Assembly (NCBI RefSeq): GCF_964355755.1
Contig: NC_092671.1
Location: forward strand, 10,799,001-10,863,000
DNA length: 64,000 bases
Reading direction: 5' to 3'
DNA from: Antedon mediterranea
Lineage: Eukaryota; Echinodermata; Crinoidea; Comatulida; Antedonidae
In this document: one piece after another, positions 33,791-47,581 of the stretch
How positions within the stretch are numbered: position 1 is the first letter of the stretch
How the letters are laid out: every line of letters starts with the position of its first letter
Made by a program: the position numbers and the translations under genes
Notes under the pieces: model-generated
The model's input: the letters and a program-made list of their open reading frames with translations, nothing else
The model's database searches: none
What the model was told of the DNA's origin: nothing

Positions 33791-34677
33791 ATACACATTT
33801 ACTATTCAAATATAAATAAGTATAATTAAGTATCAAAGTATAGCCTACACAGTTTACGTATGTATATGCAAAATATTAAAATAAATAAATAAATATGAAA
33901 CAAATTACTATATGGTAAACGATAATTATAAAAATATTACTACTGTAGCAAATCATATTTAATTTAGTAAAATTGTAAAGATCCAAATTAAGTACTAAAA
34001 ATCAAACCATCAGGAAAACAGAAAAACATGATGTAGTCTTAATAAATTATTGAAATAAACTACAGTACTCAGTTAATATAAAAGATGATTGTTGAAAAAC
34101 ATGTAATTATAGTACAAAAAATTGCAGTAGGCCTACCCAAGGAATTTAATATTGATAACACATAGTAGTAGTAGTAGTAGTGCTGATTATTGACTTGCTG
34201 TTAGGTTCACTACACAAGCTAACTGAACCATACTACTCATCAACAAGTCACACGATATTTATCTTATCTTATTATTTGTATTGTATTTGTATATGTTTTT
34301 ATTTTGATTATGGAATAAAAATGTCGATGAAAAAAAAAATTGAATTATAATTGTAGTTTAACTATTATTATCTGATTCTGATTAGATCAGTTAAGGTATA
34401 AGGTCTCGTAGTATGTACGACATATTGGTAATTCCCACAGAATAATCGATGCGAGTGTAATAGAGTGTAATCGACTGTGAAATACAAAGACAAAAAAAGG
34501 AAAATAAACCCGTATACATATGTAGATTTTTACAGTTTTGAAGTGAATATTGAACAATGATGATCAATAAATCAAACTATAATACAAATGTTAAACTCTA
34601 CCAAAATCACTTGTTACAGTGATTTGGAACGTCAGGGTTTTAGACATTTCTGTCTGTCGTTGTACCAGATTAATTTA

Positions 34678-36198
34678 ATGCATACACTTAAGTTTCGGAT
34701 CTTCATATGTTTTGTACTTATAGTACTAGCATCAACACTATGTTTTCAAGGTAGGGTATGATTAAACAAAGGGATTAGTCGGCCCTATGTTCTTATTGGT
34801 TTTTGTATTGGTTTTAGGCTTATTTCATAATATATCATTATTAAAGTAAATCCAAGACTAGATATTATACACACTGTTTCCGTCACAGTAAACGGAAATA
34901 TACTATGAGTTGACGCATTACAGACTTATTGACGTAATGTACATTCTCGTGGACTAATCTGTTATTTGCAATATTTTACTCCAGCTTAAAAATTAGACTT
35001 TATTGATGAAATTGGAATTAACACTGATCAAAATCTTCATTATATTTGTGTATTTTGCATCGGCTATTTCTTTTTATTATAATGTGTTTTTTTTGTTTCA
35101 GTTGGAAATATTCACACTAGTTACCCAATAATGCGTCAACCAACACCGAATACAGGAATGTTTGGAAATATTACCCTACTTGCCAACATCGAGAGGGCGT
35201 TAAAACATATATGGACAGTTAAGCAAAGTAAAAAACCAGACTATAAAAGTTTTGGCACCAAGCCAAATGTTGTCATCATCTTATCTTGTAAAAGGTCTGG
35301 AACTTCTTTCTTCGGAGAACTGTTCAATCAGAATCCAGACGTGTTCTATGTGTTTGAGCCTCTAATGTATTTCACATATATGGCTTTAAACCATGAGATA
35401 TCAAACGACAAATTTGATACGTTGTCATTAAAAATGATAGAAAGTATTTCAACTTGTGATATCCACCATATTCCTTACTTATCGAAGTGGTGGGAAAAGG
35501 GTTACAATCGTCGTTTATCTATCAATTTCAAAGGTTTATCAATGGAATCTGGAATTAAAAAGATTAGTGAGCGTTGCAATGTGTCCAAACTAATAGCCAT
35601 AAAAACTATCCGCGTGGCTGATATTGCGTTGTTGCGTGATTTTATTGAAAGCGAAAAAGCAAATGTAAAAGTGTTACATCTAGTTCGTGATCCTAGAGCC
35701 GTTATGAATTCCAGGTGGAAATTAAAAGAACCGAATTCAGATTTTCTTCGAAAACGTAGAAATGGAAATGCAACTGACGAGGTTGTCGATTTGTGTCAAC
35801 ATACTACAAGAAATATAGAATACGTTTCGTCGAAACCTGATTGGCTTAGAGGAAAGTACAAACTACTAAGATACGAGGACGTGGCTAGTTTTCCAATTGA
35901 AAGCTCTATTGAGATATATAATTTTTTAGGTATTGATTACCCATCTGCTTTAACTGATTGGTTAAATAACAATACCAACAAACAGAGTGGTAATCCATAT
36001 GGTACATCTAGGGTCTCTTATCAAATCATTAACAATTGGAGAAAAGAGATTGCTTTAAATAAATTAAATGAGATACAAGAAAAATGTAAACATACGATGA
36101 CGTCATTAGGTTATGAAGTATTAAATGGCGAAAAACAACTTTTGGACATAGACGGCAAAATAGCGTATAAAGCATTTACCAAACCAGAATTCACTTAA
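34678..36198 (+). CDS. Carbohydrate sulfotransferase (Gal/GalNAc/GlcNAc 6-O type)
   Basis: Exon 1 (34678-34750) encodes MHTLKFRIFICFVLIVLAST, a short cytoplasmic tail plus signal-anchor helix. It joins in phase 1 to exon 2 (35102-36198), giving 389 residues, a usual length for this family. The enzyme transfers sulfate from PAPS to sugar hydroxyls in the Golgi lumen. The 5'-phosphosulfate-binding loop is CKRSGTSFFGELF (residues ~87-99) and the 3'-phosphate-binding motif is LVRDPRAVMNSR (~218-229). A later LLRYEDVASFP matches the conserved RYEDL region. The type II topology fits. The exact sugar substrate cannot be read from the sequence. A MITE-like segment starts at the stop codon, so the 3' UTR is at least partly transposon-derived. 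Confidence 0.88.
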
Positions 36199-36319
36199 GT
36201 TCTGTCTACACTACGGTATCAACATAATATATGGATATGATGATGTCATAGCACTACCATATTTGGGAATATCACTACCATTGTTTGGGCACATCACACT
36301 TATTTTATCAAAATAGTGT
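36197..36319 (+). mobile_element. Diverged copy of the TCTGTCTACACTA hairpin MITE
   Basis: It begins with TTCTGTCTACACTA at the stop codon of the sulfotransferase and contains ATGATGATGTCATA and GGGCACATCAC, the internal words of the copies at 40490 and 47443. The right arm is degenerate. Confidence 0.55.
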
Positions 36320-37400
36320 ATTCAAATGCTTGCTTGCGCCTTCCTTTGATCTCTTTTGTATGCAGTGATTTCATAGAAGGAATAGATTTTATTTTGAACT
36401 TGCAGTTATTGTAGGCCTACATTAATTTCCCTCCCAACATTCTTGTTTATGTTAAATATACTATATGATGGGCTTAGGCCTAGGCCTTTATATAGTATTG
36501 ATCTTATGAATAAGTTGAAGCAAGAACAAAATTACGAACATACTGATAATAATTGGTTGTATAATGTGTAATGACTTACATCTAAAAATAATTTTACAAA
36601 ATGAATATATTGTTAAAACGTTACAGATGTTGGTGGTGTACCAGTATTTTATAATGATAACGTGTTGATAAAAAATTAAACAGCGCCATCATTTTAACCA
36701 ATACTCGCGTCAATTTGAAACAAATTGTTTTGTTATAGTATTTAGCATAGTAGAATGACAGTTTTGCTACACACGTCATGTTTAATATTTATTTTACGGC
36801 ACAAGTGTCGTAGAAGGCCGACAATTAATGCCTAGGCCTAAAATCAAGAACGTAATTGTTATGGCTTCCGTGATAACGCCAAATTCCAAAATTTAATGTT
36901 ATAAGTAAAATTGTATTTAGTTGATTGATTTGATACCCATATATGAATATTTAAACAAAAAGGCAAAATGAACACGTTCTTTCTTTTTAAATAATTCTAG
37001 AAAACTATATATGAAATGCATTTCCAAAAAGAAAGGAATCAATTACATCGACTTAAAATTGGAGCACAATTTACTCTTTCGAAGAAAAAAAACACAACCC
37101 CGAAACACGTTTCTTTATGTCATTTTCGCACAATGCATCGCGAGCACCAACCATAATCTATCAATGCCAAGAGTATGATACGCTTACAGGCATCTCGCCT
37201 ATTTATTGAAATTACTAAATGCAGGTAAGTGTGTAAACACATTGTCTTAATAGATATCTGACATTCACAATGGATGATAGTAAGAATTGGTGAACGTGAT
37301 AAGCCAAGATTTTGTTCAGACGCCCCAAATTACCGATGACGTACGCGCTATAAAACTCTTAACCGGTCTATCATTGCGCCATCATTGGTTATTGACGGAC
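36320..37400. other. Intergenic
   Basis: AT-rich and without a recognised gene or repeat. Confidence 0.35.
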
Positions 37401-37418
37401 GGTAATTTCATCCCACGG

Positions 37419-37740
37419 GTATAAAGATCGACACTGCGTTGTAGTTTTTAATGTTTAAATGTCAATGTACGAATCCTCCTGTGCTCAAGTCAGTACTGAT
37501 CCCATCGACGCGAAGAGAGTGTAACTCGCAAATTATATGCCTAAACAGAACTATAATATTATCAATGGTGTTTGGCATATAATAGACTTAATAACAATCG
37601 CTTATTCTGATTCGTTGAACGCGTCGATACGACACACGTAATTGGAAGCAGCATATTTCTCAAAATTGTAATATAACTTTTCAGAAAGCCTTTATTCTAC
37701 AACAATATCCCGAGGAATTTTGAAGTTTGATAGTATCACG
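37419..37740 (+). promoter_or_regulatory. Candidate promoter and 5' non-coding exon of the Ly6-like gene
   Basis: GGGTATAAAGATC (TATA-like, near 37419) is followed by about 300 bases ending in a strong donor (ATCACG/GTAAGT at 37740/37741). The next acceptor on this strand that fits is the one just before 41641, which leads to the ATG at 41696. This would make a non-coding first exon with a 3.9-kb intron. It is an inference from signals only. Confidence 0.3.
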
Positions 37741-40489
37741 GTAAGTACAACAGTTGCATACCATATTTTTGATAGGCTAATCACAGTTACCAGATACTAA
37801 TTTGTGTAATGGATTTATTTTTGGTAGATGGACTATATTAGATATTAGTTTAAAAAACAACAACAACATTTTTGGTGGATACACCACTGTTTGTCCGAAT
37901 AATTCATTTGGAAAGAATGTTCTAGTAATAATAATAATTGTATTTTTTGGAACTGGATCTCGTCTGATCGACCGACATGTGTTGATGTTATATTAGCTAC
38001 TAATTTAATATAGGCCTATAGACGTTAACTTACATTTTTTCAATATTGAAGTCTCGTAACAGTGTCTGTATCACGAAAGAACATTCATTCTAAACCGCCC
38101 GGGGATATACTTAAATTTATATATTATATATTAATAATTATAAACATTAATTGTATTAGTTATTTGTTTGATAAGAAGAGATGCTACTTAATAATGATTG
38201 TTTTTTATTTTCATTAAATCAAAAAATAAATGAAAAAAAAAAAACTAAACAGATAATTAATCTTTTATACAATGAAGTAATCAAACACGATTCCAAGGCT
38301 GTTAAATAATAACTAAATTTATCTGGTTACTGATGATTCTAAAAGAAGTCTTTGTTCTAAAGTGTAGAAACATCAATCTTTTCCAGTGGTTTTAAGAATG
38401 CATACGAAATAATTACTTTAATTGTGACATTTATAACAATTACATTTAATAAGGCTTTATTTAATTCACCGAGTTACTACAACGCACTACTAGCAAGCAC
38501 TATCAAATCCAATTTCCAACAACAATTAGGGCATGTTGTCCTTTCACATGATGTGAATTATTATGTATTTTAGCGGTTAGGAATGGTTAAAATGGTAAAT
38601 ACGTTTATCTACGTCTTTCACTTCTGTTTTATATTGTTGTTGTATTTTATTAAAATGTCTTTTGTTTCATGTGAAGGTAAAAATCAATTTCCTACCTATA
38701 TACTTATACTGTAGAACTCCTCCTTCAGGGGACACGTCATTAAGGGGGCACCTCTATTGGGTGGACACTTTGCTGTGAAACGAATAAAAGGCAATACATT
38801 TTAACCAGGCGATTTCGCGCACTGTGTCTATAGACAAGAACATTGTCTCTAGACATGTGCAGTATCGAGTTCTTTAACGCGACCGTCCCTCCTGTGGATA
38901 CTTCGTAGGTCTAAAGGTTTCCTGTTAGTGAGGGGTTCGATTGTTTAAGTCTGAATATTATTATTAAATAGGCCTACAGTTATTAAATAAACTATTATAC
39001 ATATAGTGTTCAGAAAGTTTATTATCACGTTACCGAATACCAGCTTACGTATACGACGTATGATAACATATATAAATACAGCAACTTTTACTTTGAAATG
39101 ACTGTTAGACTTATATTTATCACAATAAATTCTGTGAACCAACCAGAGGTGGAAAGTTTGGTTTTACACAAACTAGCTAAATGGATTATTTACTTACAAT
39201 CTACAAGCGTATAATATATCCTAAAGGATTGAAGTGAATTATATAAGAATTATTGTAGTGTTAATAGCCAGAGGTCGATGTTACGTATGGTCATTTATAC
39301 TGTTTTGACAGAAATAAAATACAATAAAGTATATTTTTAAATCCGATAATGAGATGGATGAACATTACTAGTCACAATAAAAAAAAAATGATTTATTGAG
39401 TGTCAGTTTGGTGTTCCTGAATAGAGGTTGACCGAAATGTCACATTGTCCAATATCCGTTTCACAAAAAAAATGTCCCCTAATATTATAGGGATTTCCCC
39501 TGAGTATGTGTCCGAAAAGAGAGGTTCTAGTGTATTCAACTATACGAATACGCATGCGCAATACTAAATGCTTTCGATTCGTGCAAGTTAATTTACCTAA
39601 TGGTAAACAGGGTCCAAGCATGGTATAAGCAGCCAAACTCACGTTAATAAATAAATAATTATGATTTATATAAAAACATGTTTTTAGACTTCAAACAAAT
39701 TAATCAGTTACAAAATTCAAATACGGTTAAGATGAAACAGAACGTCAATCAAAACGTAAATGTCAAAATAATCCTTTTAGGCAATAATAAGCAAATGAAT
39801 CTGGTTCGAAAGAATGATTTATAGGCCTACATCATTGAATTAACTTAAATTATAGCGTATTAGCTCTCAAAAACATAAGTAACATACACATTCTGAATGA
39901 ATACATTCGTGTCATCTGCTACATCGAATTACATGAAATAGATGTTACTTAAAATTGTGAGCGAAACATCACAGGTATTGAACAGAATTCTGACATTTAG
40001 CACAACGAAGGTAATAAAACGTATCATCCATTTTCGTAATAAATTGGCTTACTAGGATTCAACTTAGACTAATGTGGCACTTTTATCATCGGTTAATAGA
40101 GCTAAATTACACCGTAGTTTATTGAAACAAAATTGAAGAAACCCGTCTTATGGGTAAGCTTGAATTCGGTTAACGACCAGTTGCAGATTAATATCTACTT
40201 ATGTCGACTATAAGCTAGTAACATTTACAATAATCCACTAAAGCTTAAGTATGATCGTGAGTAATTATTAATTAGACGTATAGTTACAAACTACTAGTGA
40301 AGAGAAGTAAGTGGATTTGATTGCAGTTATGCTAATCTCAGAATGTTCGTGTGTCAAGTTCAGTAATTAATGCCAGAGGTGAGGTGTGTACCAAGTTATT
40401 AGTCTGATTTGTGTTTGATGAGAAATATGGGTTAAAAAAAAGTTGGCGAAGTGATGGGAATGCTGGAAAGTAAATACCGGAGGTGCGCT
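37741..40489. other. Non-coding, probably intronic
   Basis: No coding region recognised. It contains only simple A/T-rich sequence and short unsupported open frames. Confidence 0.35.
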
Positions 40490-40629
40490 AAAGCTTTATC
40501 TACACTATCAAACTTTATGTGACAAAAACGTGATGTGACCATATATGGACATGATTATGTCATATCAATACCATATTTAGGCACATCGCATTTGTTGTCA
40601 CATAAAGTATGATAGTGCAGACAGAGCCT
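40490..40629. mobile_element. Palindromic hairpin MITE, about 140 bp
   Basis: The left arm (TATCTACACTATCAAACTTT, then ATGTGACA) pairs with the right arm (TGTCACATAAAG, then ATAGTGCAGACAGAGC) along nearly the full length, so the element could fold into one long hairpin. The centre carries CCATATATGGACATGATTAT. Flanking TA on each side suggests the duplication. Related copies: 36197-36319, 41466-41591, 47443-47581. Confidence 0.75.
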
Positions 40630-41465
40630 AAAACGAATGTGTTATCAACTAATAGGACACGACTAACGGTGACATATTCAATAGGCCGTTTGTCATCATA
40701 GGAATTGCTTCGTCCTTCTCTCACCATCCATCATTTTTGTCTTCATCTTTTGTCGTTCTTCTCAACACCATCACCTCATCCATTAACATTATCATCATTG
40801 TTGCCATTATCAATGGTTTGTTACCCGAGTATGATGTATTATGTAGGGTGAATGAATACAGAGACTTAACCACGATTACCAAGGCACGTGGCATACATCG
40901 TACTTAACATGTTTAGATAACAACCCACGCTTACATCACATCAGTCACTTTTAAACATAACACTAAAGTGTATGCCCTCGATGTTATCTGTTTAATAATA
41001 AGCACTCAGCTAGAGATTTAGTAAGGTTTGATTATGAAGAAATTTACTTCAATGGTTTTCTGCTACAGAACCTATATTATGGGGACACTTGTTGGGTCTC
41101 AAGGTGTCATATGAATATGTGTTAGTAGTGTTCAAACTTATATTTCCCCTCGTTTGTTTTACAGGAGTGTCTCTTACAAGGGTGTTCTCTGTCAATGGTT
41201 AAGGAAGAGAACGTTTTACCGTGTTTACAAAATACGAAAGTTAAATATTATAAAGCAGCAACAATCACAACAAATAAGATGCTTGATGGACAGAAACACT
41301 AATTTGATGTGATTCAATATGTGTATATTTGTATCCCTCTCTGCAGGGGAAATCATCCATTATATTGAGGGGGTACTTTCCAGTGACGAGCAATATGATT
41401 AGGTTTTGTAAATGTCTATCTGTCCATAAACTATACTATAAACATTTGTAATGAACACAAATTGT

Positions 41466-41591
41466 TTGACAAAATAAAAATGGTGATGTTCCCAAATATG
41501 GTAGTTATATGTTTAAATAAGGTAGTGATATGACATCATCATGTCCATATATGGGCACATCACATTTTTTTGTTGTCAAATAAAGTTTGAT
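41466..41591. mobile_element. Hairpin MITE copy, opposite orientation
   Basis: It holds TTTGACAAAATA at the left, ATATGACATCATCATGTCC in the middle and TGTTGTCAAATAAAGTTTGA at the right, the reverse-complement order of the 47443 copy. The outermost TCTGTC ends are missing. Confidence 0.65.
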
Positions 41592-41695
41592 TTTTTTTTA
41601 TTACAAGTGTGATAAATACTGTACTTCCTTATATTTCAGTATCATTGCAAGCAGAGGTAACAGCAGTCCGGAATAAGAACTTCCACAAAATAAAT

Positions 41696-44656
41696 ATGAA
41701 TATATTATCTTCTGTTATTAAGTGTTTGTTCGGTTTGGTAGTTGTATTTTTGGGTAAGTTTTAAAATTATCGGATATGCATTCAAGGGAGTATTCCACTG
41801 GTTTATCTATATCCACAGCGAAAATGAATTGTAATACGGTTTATTTGATACACATGCCTTTGTAAAAATCCCTTTCTGACCCCCATATACACATCCTATT
41901 CGAAATCATTAACACAGCTGTACCAACCAACCAGATAGTACCAAGGAAATAATTTTGTTTACAGGATTTTATACTGTTATCTCTCTATATTTTGCCAAGT
42001 TATTCATTAATTCATTTATTCATGAATAATCAGATATTTTTCATGAATTTGAGCTCTGTTAACACTTCTGTAAAATAATAATAACACTGACATTTAAGAG
42101 CTAAAATTCACATTTTTGTTGCCCGAGTTTTCATTTTGCTTGGCTCAGCTTTTAAATGGGCAAAAGCAACACTAATATAGTGTTAAATATCAGAAACTTA
42201 CAAGACGTTGTTCAGTGATGAAACGTCTCATATTATTGCAAGTTTTCTTTGATTTGTCTGACTGCCGGTGCACACAATCTAAAATAAGGTAGGCCTACAC
42301 TCGAGTTACACGCGATATATTGATACGTTTCGATAATAATACTGATATATATAAATATTATATGTTTAAACCATATGTTATAAACCTTTACAGGAACGTG
42401 CAACGCCATTAAATGCCACCAGTGTTATCGTCTAGGCCTACATGGTATTGTTATTGAAAACGACAGAAAGGAATGCCAGGACCCTTTTACTGGAGATGGT
42501 GTCCACACGATTGAATGTGATACAGGCTGTATCGTAAGTGTGTAAAGCCTTCACAATATAAGCATGTTTCGTTTTGATGACGTCATCATGTTGACAATTA
42601 GAATAAAAGGTGGGTCCCTTAATTTCACCTATGCTACACTGTATGTAGTATTCATACAGTATAATACTGTGTTATAATATAAGACACAAAATAGACAGAA
42701 TTTAGTACTAACAACATATCTGGTCGTAATGGCGTAATCTTTTTTCTGTCTGCATAACGTAGGCTACGTTCACGTTTTTGTGCGGATAACTAACTAACAA
42801 ATCTACAGTAGTGCTTATTTGATTTTGCGTAACTACATAACCGGAGAGGAGAGTCTTACATCACCATGTCTTGAAAATTGTATATTTGTAGTGACAATTA
42901 AAACTGATGTTTTAATATTAAACATAAAAAATGGGGATGATTTTGTTTTTATTTAAAATCAGAATTATTCATCTATGTAATGATTTATCGACTTCGAAAA
43001 TCACAGTGCTCGATGTTAAAACACTAGCGTATAGCCTTGAGAATATCCGCAAGGCATCTTTGGCTAAAAAAAATCTTTTAAAAGGCGCATTCTATAAGCT
43101 GTTTGTAATTATGATCTTTTAAAACCCCTTTGTCTGTAAATATTACTAGAATATGTTGCGAGTAACATTTCAAAATTACGAGAACAAACTGCTCCATAAA
43201 ACATTAATAATGCACATGGTGGCCGTTGCATGCCCCTTTGAGTCTTTGGGAATATGTAATTTCGTTGCTGTCAATGGTGCGGCTTTTTTGATAACATGTG
43301 ATGCAGCGGAATGTATGCATAATCTTACGATAATAACGGCATTTTATGTGTTTTAAAATTTATCAATAACTTCTCTTATTGCTCGTAAAACAACATTACA
43401 GATTACACTCAACAGTGCCTTAAATAAATAATGCAGGCCTGTTACAACGGTCCTACGCATGGTAGATCTACTACATGTCGGGTAACGATTATACATTAAA
43501 GTATTACAATATTTATATATCAATTATATTATATAGGTATATAATATAGGTCTAATAATAATAACGATGATTTTTAAGATAATGACGATATACACTGCAG
43601 TATAATGGATATGTGGATGAGGAATAGGTTGATAAATGACGACGATGAAAATACAAAATATTAATAAAAAATTGTATACTGTATTAAATACATTTTAAAA
43701 GACAATAGTATACGGTAATCAATACATAGAACCATGACTTTTAGTGTAGGCTACAAATACAAAATACATCGACAATTGTCTATAATAATAACCAACTAAT
43801 GGTATATTGTTGACTAATGACGGGGATAAAACACTACACCGTTTGGCGCATAATTAATCTGTGTGTGTCGAGAACATAAGATTTTAATCTATGAATCTAT
43901 AGAGTCTTTTACTACTATATTTTTGAATTATTAATGTTCAAGTCGAACATCTATAATGCTTGCTTTCTATGGTCAATAAGACTATAAGTTTGCATATTGA
44001 CCGACTACCGTGACTAGATACCGTTATTACTACACTGACATAACACAAGTAATATCCAACATTACTCCCCTGCCACCCAACCCCCGCTATCTTCCATAGC
44101 CCCTAGCCCCTGCTCCGACAGACAGGAACGTATTAACCTCTGCTGGAAAAAGATCTAAAAGTACTAAATAAAAATCTCGAGGTCTTGGGTTAGAGTGCTT
44201 TATCTTCTGTATTTGTTTTTACAACCAAACTATAACGCATGAATTATTAATTTAACAATACTATAATTTTACTATCTGAAAGCGAAAGAAGACGTGCAGC
44301 CAAGAACGGTAAAGACAATTTCCGTTAGTCATCAAGTCGCCACGACCGAGACTCGAAGCATTTCTTATACATTTATGTTATGAAAATATCAGTATGCATA
44401 TTAAATAAATATTTTTGTTTCATCTATATAGAAAGACGAAACGATCTTTGCTAATGAAACAAGCATAGTGAACAGACGAGGGTGTAAAGACATAGCTACA
44501 AAATGTGAATGTGAAGAGAAAGACAATGGAGAAGACCGATCATGTTGTTTACTGTGTGACGATCGTGATCTTTGTAACACATCAAGTTTTTTACAAAGTA
44601 ACATGATGGCTATACTTTGGTCATTGCCGCTAATTCGTTTAGTTCTCAACTGGTAA
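41696..44656 (+). CDS. Ly6/uPAR (quiver-like) GPI-anchored three-finger protein
   Basis: Three exons: 41696-41753 (MNILSSVIKCLFGLVVVFL, signal peptide), 42394-42533 and 44432-44656; junctions are phase 1 then phase 0, with GTAAGT donors. The total is 140 residues. The mature region begins CNAIKCHQCY and has 13 cysteines, including KECQDPF, the CC pair in RSCCLLC and a terminal CN (DRDLCNTS), the hallmark of the Ly6/three-finger fold. The CxxC plus C.DPF pattern is that of the quiver/sleepless branch. NET and NTS are N-glycosylation sequons. A hydrophobic tail after Ser/Asn residues (MMAILWSLPLIRLVL) is a GPI signal. Such proteins act at the cell surface, often as channel or receptor modulators; the partner here is unknown. 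The 1.9-kb second intron has no coding content I recognise. Confidence 0.82.
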
Positions 44657-47442
44657 ACGAATCACATAAACTTTTTGTCGTACTTTTCACCAAATTCTCT
44701 GTACTAGATCTCCAAATATGGCGTTCGTTTAGTTCTTAACTGATAAAAAAATCACATAAACTTTGTGTCGTATAGAAACTTTTCACCATTCTGTACTATT
44801 ATACAAACTTTTCACCTAATTCTCTATCTCCAAAATATGGCTTTCGTTTATTTCTTACCTGATGAAAGAATCACGTAAACTTTTCTCCTTACAAACAGGC
44901 GTCACATGTGATACGTAAATGCCACTGTATTAGTGCCGTGATACAGGACAAATTACGATTACAATAATCGACCTTTGTAGGAACACTAAACTAAAATTGT
45001 TAAAACAAAGAACAAATTTAGTTATATTAAAAATATAGTCTTCAACAAAGTTCAACATTAAAAAAAATTAAAGTTTCATTAACAGAAAGAGATTTTTCCT
45101 GATAAAAGAAAAACCACAAACAGTTAAAGTAACGTCATATACGATATTACACACATTATACAGTTGTCTAGGTTACAGACAGAGATTTGACTTAATATTA
45201 GTAAAAAGATAAATATTTTGGCAAATATGGCGTTTCATATGTATACTACTTTTAGACAAACTTTGGAAAGCCTCGAAATTTACAGGGGCATGTCTAACAG
45301 TAAAACAATCTTTTTCTGATATTATCATCCAAAATATAAAAAAAAGATTACTTTTGGTGGATTACGGACAAAATGCAAGTTATTTCTTGCCAACTATTGT
45401 TTATTAGCTGACATGTTATTAGTGCAATATTGCGCAATGCATCAGCGGCACTTTTGAATAAAAACATCGGATAATATAACTGCATTATCGCTGATTAGAC
45501 AATTGGTTTTTGGAATTACCTGAAACATATTTTCAATTTATGTATTAGTATAAGTTATAAATAAATGTAGATTGTTACGTAAAGTCACGGTTTGTTGTAA
45601 ATATTACTGCTTTAAATCGATAGGTTATTTCCAGATATGACTTACACATTTAATAGCAGATTTATACATTTATACGTACTTAACTCGTAAAACTGGAAGT
45701 TGTCGATAATATATATATATAAAAAAGTATAAAACCTATATTTGTAATATACTTAATAAACATTTTTATTTTGATACAATCATATAAAAACGTGTAAAAT
45801 TATTTTGTATGTACCTTCGTATAATAATGTCTAAAAATGTCACTATTCTTCAATTAATATATTGATACTGCTTTTAACAATTGAGTAGGATTCTTTGCGA
45901 TGTATAAGTAATTGAAATAATGCTTCATACGTGACGTCACGAAAAAAACAAGTGCGCGTACAAATTGTGTTGAGTGTTGAATATGTACCCCCAAATGACT
46001 GTTGCGTTCCCACAATTTGTGACTCATTTGTATCGTTCATGTGTGTAATGTTAATCAATGTGTGTTAGAAAAAACAAGATATAATAGGCCTATTTTTAAT
46101 GAACGCTAAATTGGTTTAGTATAGGTTTGAGAGCAAGTTTTCTGAAAGAGTTTATGAAATGAATAATTATTACATATTTTACTTAAGATAATATTTATGT
46201 TAATTATTTAAGTGTATTTCATTTCAAAATATCACATTGTGTATTTTTGCATTCTTATATATAAATAATCGTAAGACATAGGTCTATTTATTTAAAATTT
46301 AAACTTAATTCTGTATATAGGCCTATTTATAGAATATTAGTTATATTTGTATTTCTAATCTATGTTATTGCGTGGTAATTTATTTAGTAAAGCGTTTAAA
46401 AAAAGATTATATAATATTACATGTAGAAAATAATTGTATTATTAGCCTAATAGTGGAACAAGAATTATGATATTGTATTTTTATGAATTATGTTTGTGAA
46501 GTTGGACAATAAATTATTTTGTGTTAATTAAAAAGGGGGATTGATCAAATTCCCTCTTACACAATAAGCATGTACCTCGTATTGCTTCTACAGTACAGGA
46601 TACGTTGGAGAATAACAAGAAGGCCAAATCATCCTTTTACATCGAGATCACCCGAACCACTATGTACCCTTATCCTAACTGTAAATGTTAATACAGCTGA
46701 GACTGTTGTCTGAGATGATAGCCAAAACTGTATACAAGCTGATTTTAGTCAAATGTTTTCTTGTGTAGTCAAATATATTCAATTTTATGTCTTTAATATG
46801 TTGTTATGAGACATCTAGTGATGAAGTATAATACCTGCGGCATCATTTTAAAAATATATTTCAATTTCGAACAATCGTACAAATCCCTGTTCGTTGTACA
46901 AACCTGAGATGAGATCTACCCATTAATATCACCTTCGTAATTAAAACCTATACTATGTATACGTCCACAACATACGTCGTATTTGTCCACAACAAATGAA
47001 ATATAATATCATTTGGACATATGACAATACAACTGGAAATTACCATTCAGTGACACAATACACCTTAAATAATGATGTTCTTTTAATCAAAACTTTAAAA
47101 GATAGTAACTTGTATTCATTTATTTAATATTTATCACTTTGTATTATCTAATGATCTATACTGAGGTACAAAAAATTGTAAGATTTTGACAATAAAGTAG
47201 ACTTATCTTGTATCTTAAAATTTAAGCAATGTATAGACATGCATACATTTTGAAACTAAATAATACATGATTGAAATAAAAATCTTAACATTTTCTGTAC
47301 AACAAAATATAGAAATTAGTGCGTGCTTTCTTCGTTGAATACCGACAAAGAAAGATAATGATGAGAATCGACGGGATGATCAGGCTTAAGACAGAAGACC
47401 AACTTTACATATTACAATTCTTTTCTCTGTGTTGAATGACTA
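44657..47442. other. Intergenic
   Basis: The first ~250 bases contain three loose repeats of the sequence around the gene's stop codon (CGTTTAGTTCTTAACTGATAA-like words near 44730 and 44850), a local tandem triplication of the 3' end. Otherwise there is no recognised gene or element. Confidence 0.4.
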
Positions 47443-47581
47443 AAGCTCTGTCTAACACAATCAAACTGTATGTGATAAAAAAAATGTGATGTGCCCATAT
47501 ATGGAAATGATGATGTCATATCACTACCATTATTTAAGCATATCGTATTTGGGCACTAGTTTGATAGTGTAGACAGAGGTT
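47443..47581. mobile_element. Hairpin MITE copy
   Basis: It begins AAGCTCTGTCTAACACAATC and ends TTTGATAGTGTAGACAGAGG, inverted arms of the family also seen at 40490-40629. The centre reads GATGTGCCCATATATGG. Confidence 0.75.

Noticed and set aside
39403-39642. Minus-strand open frame of 79 codons
   Set aside because: No similarity, no splice signals, AT-rich context.
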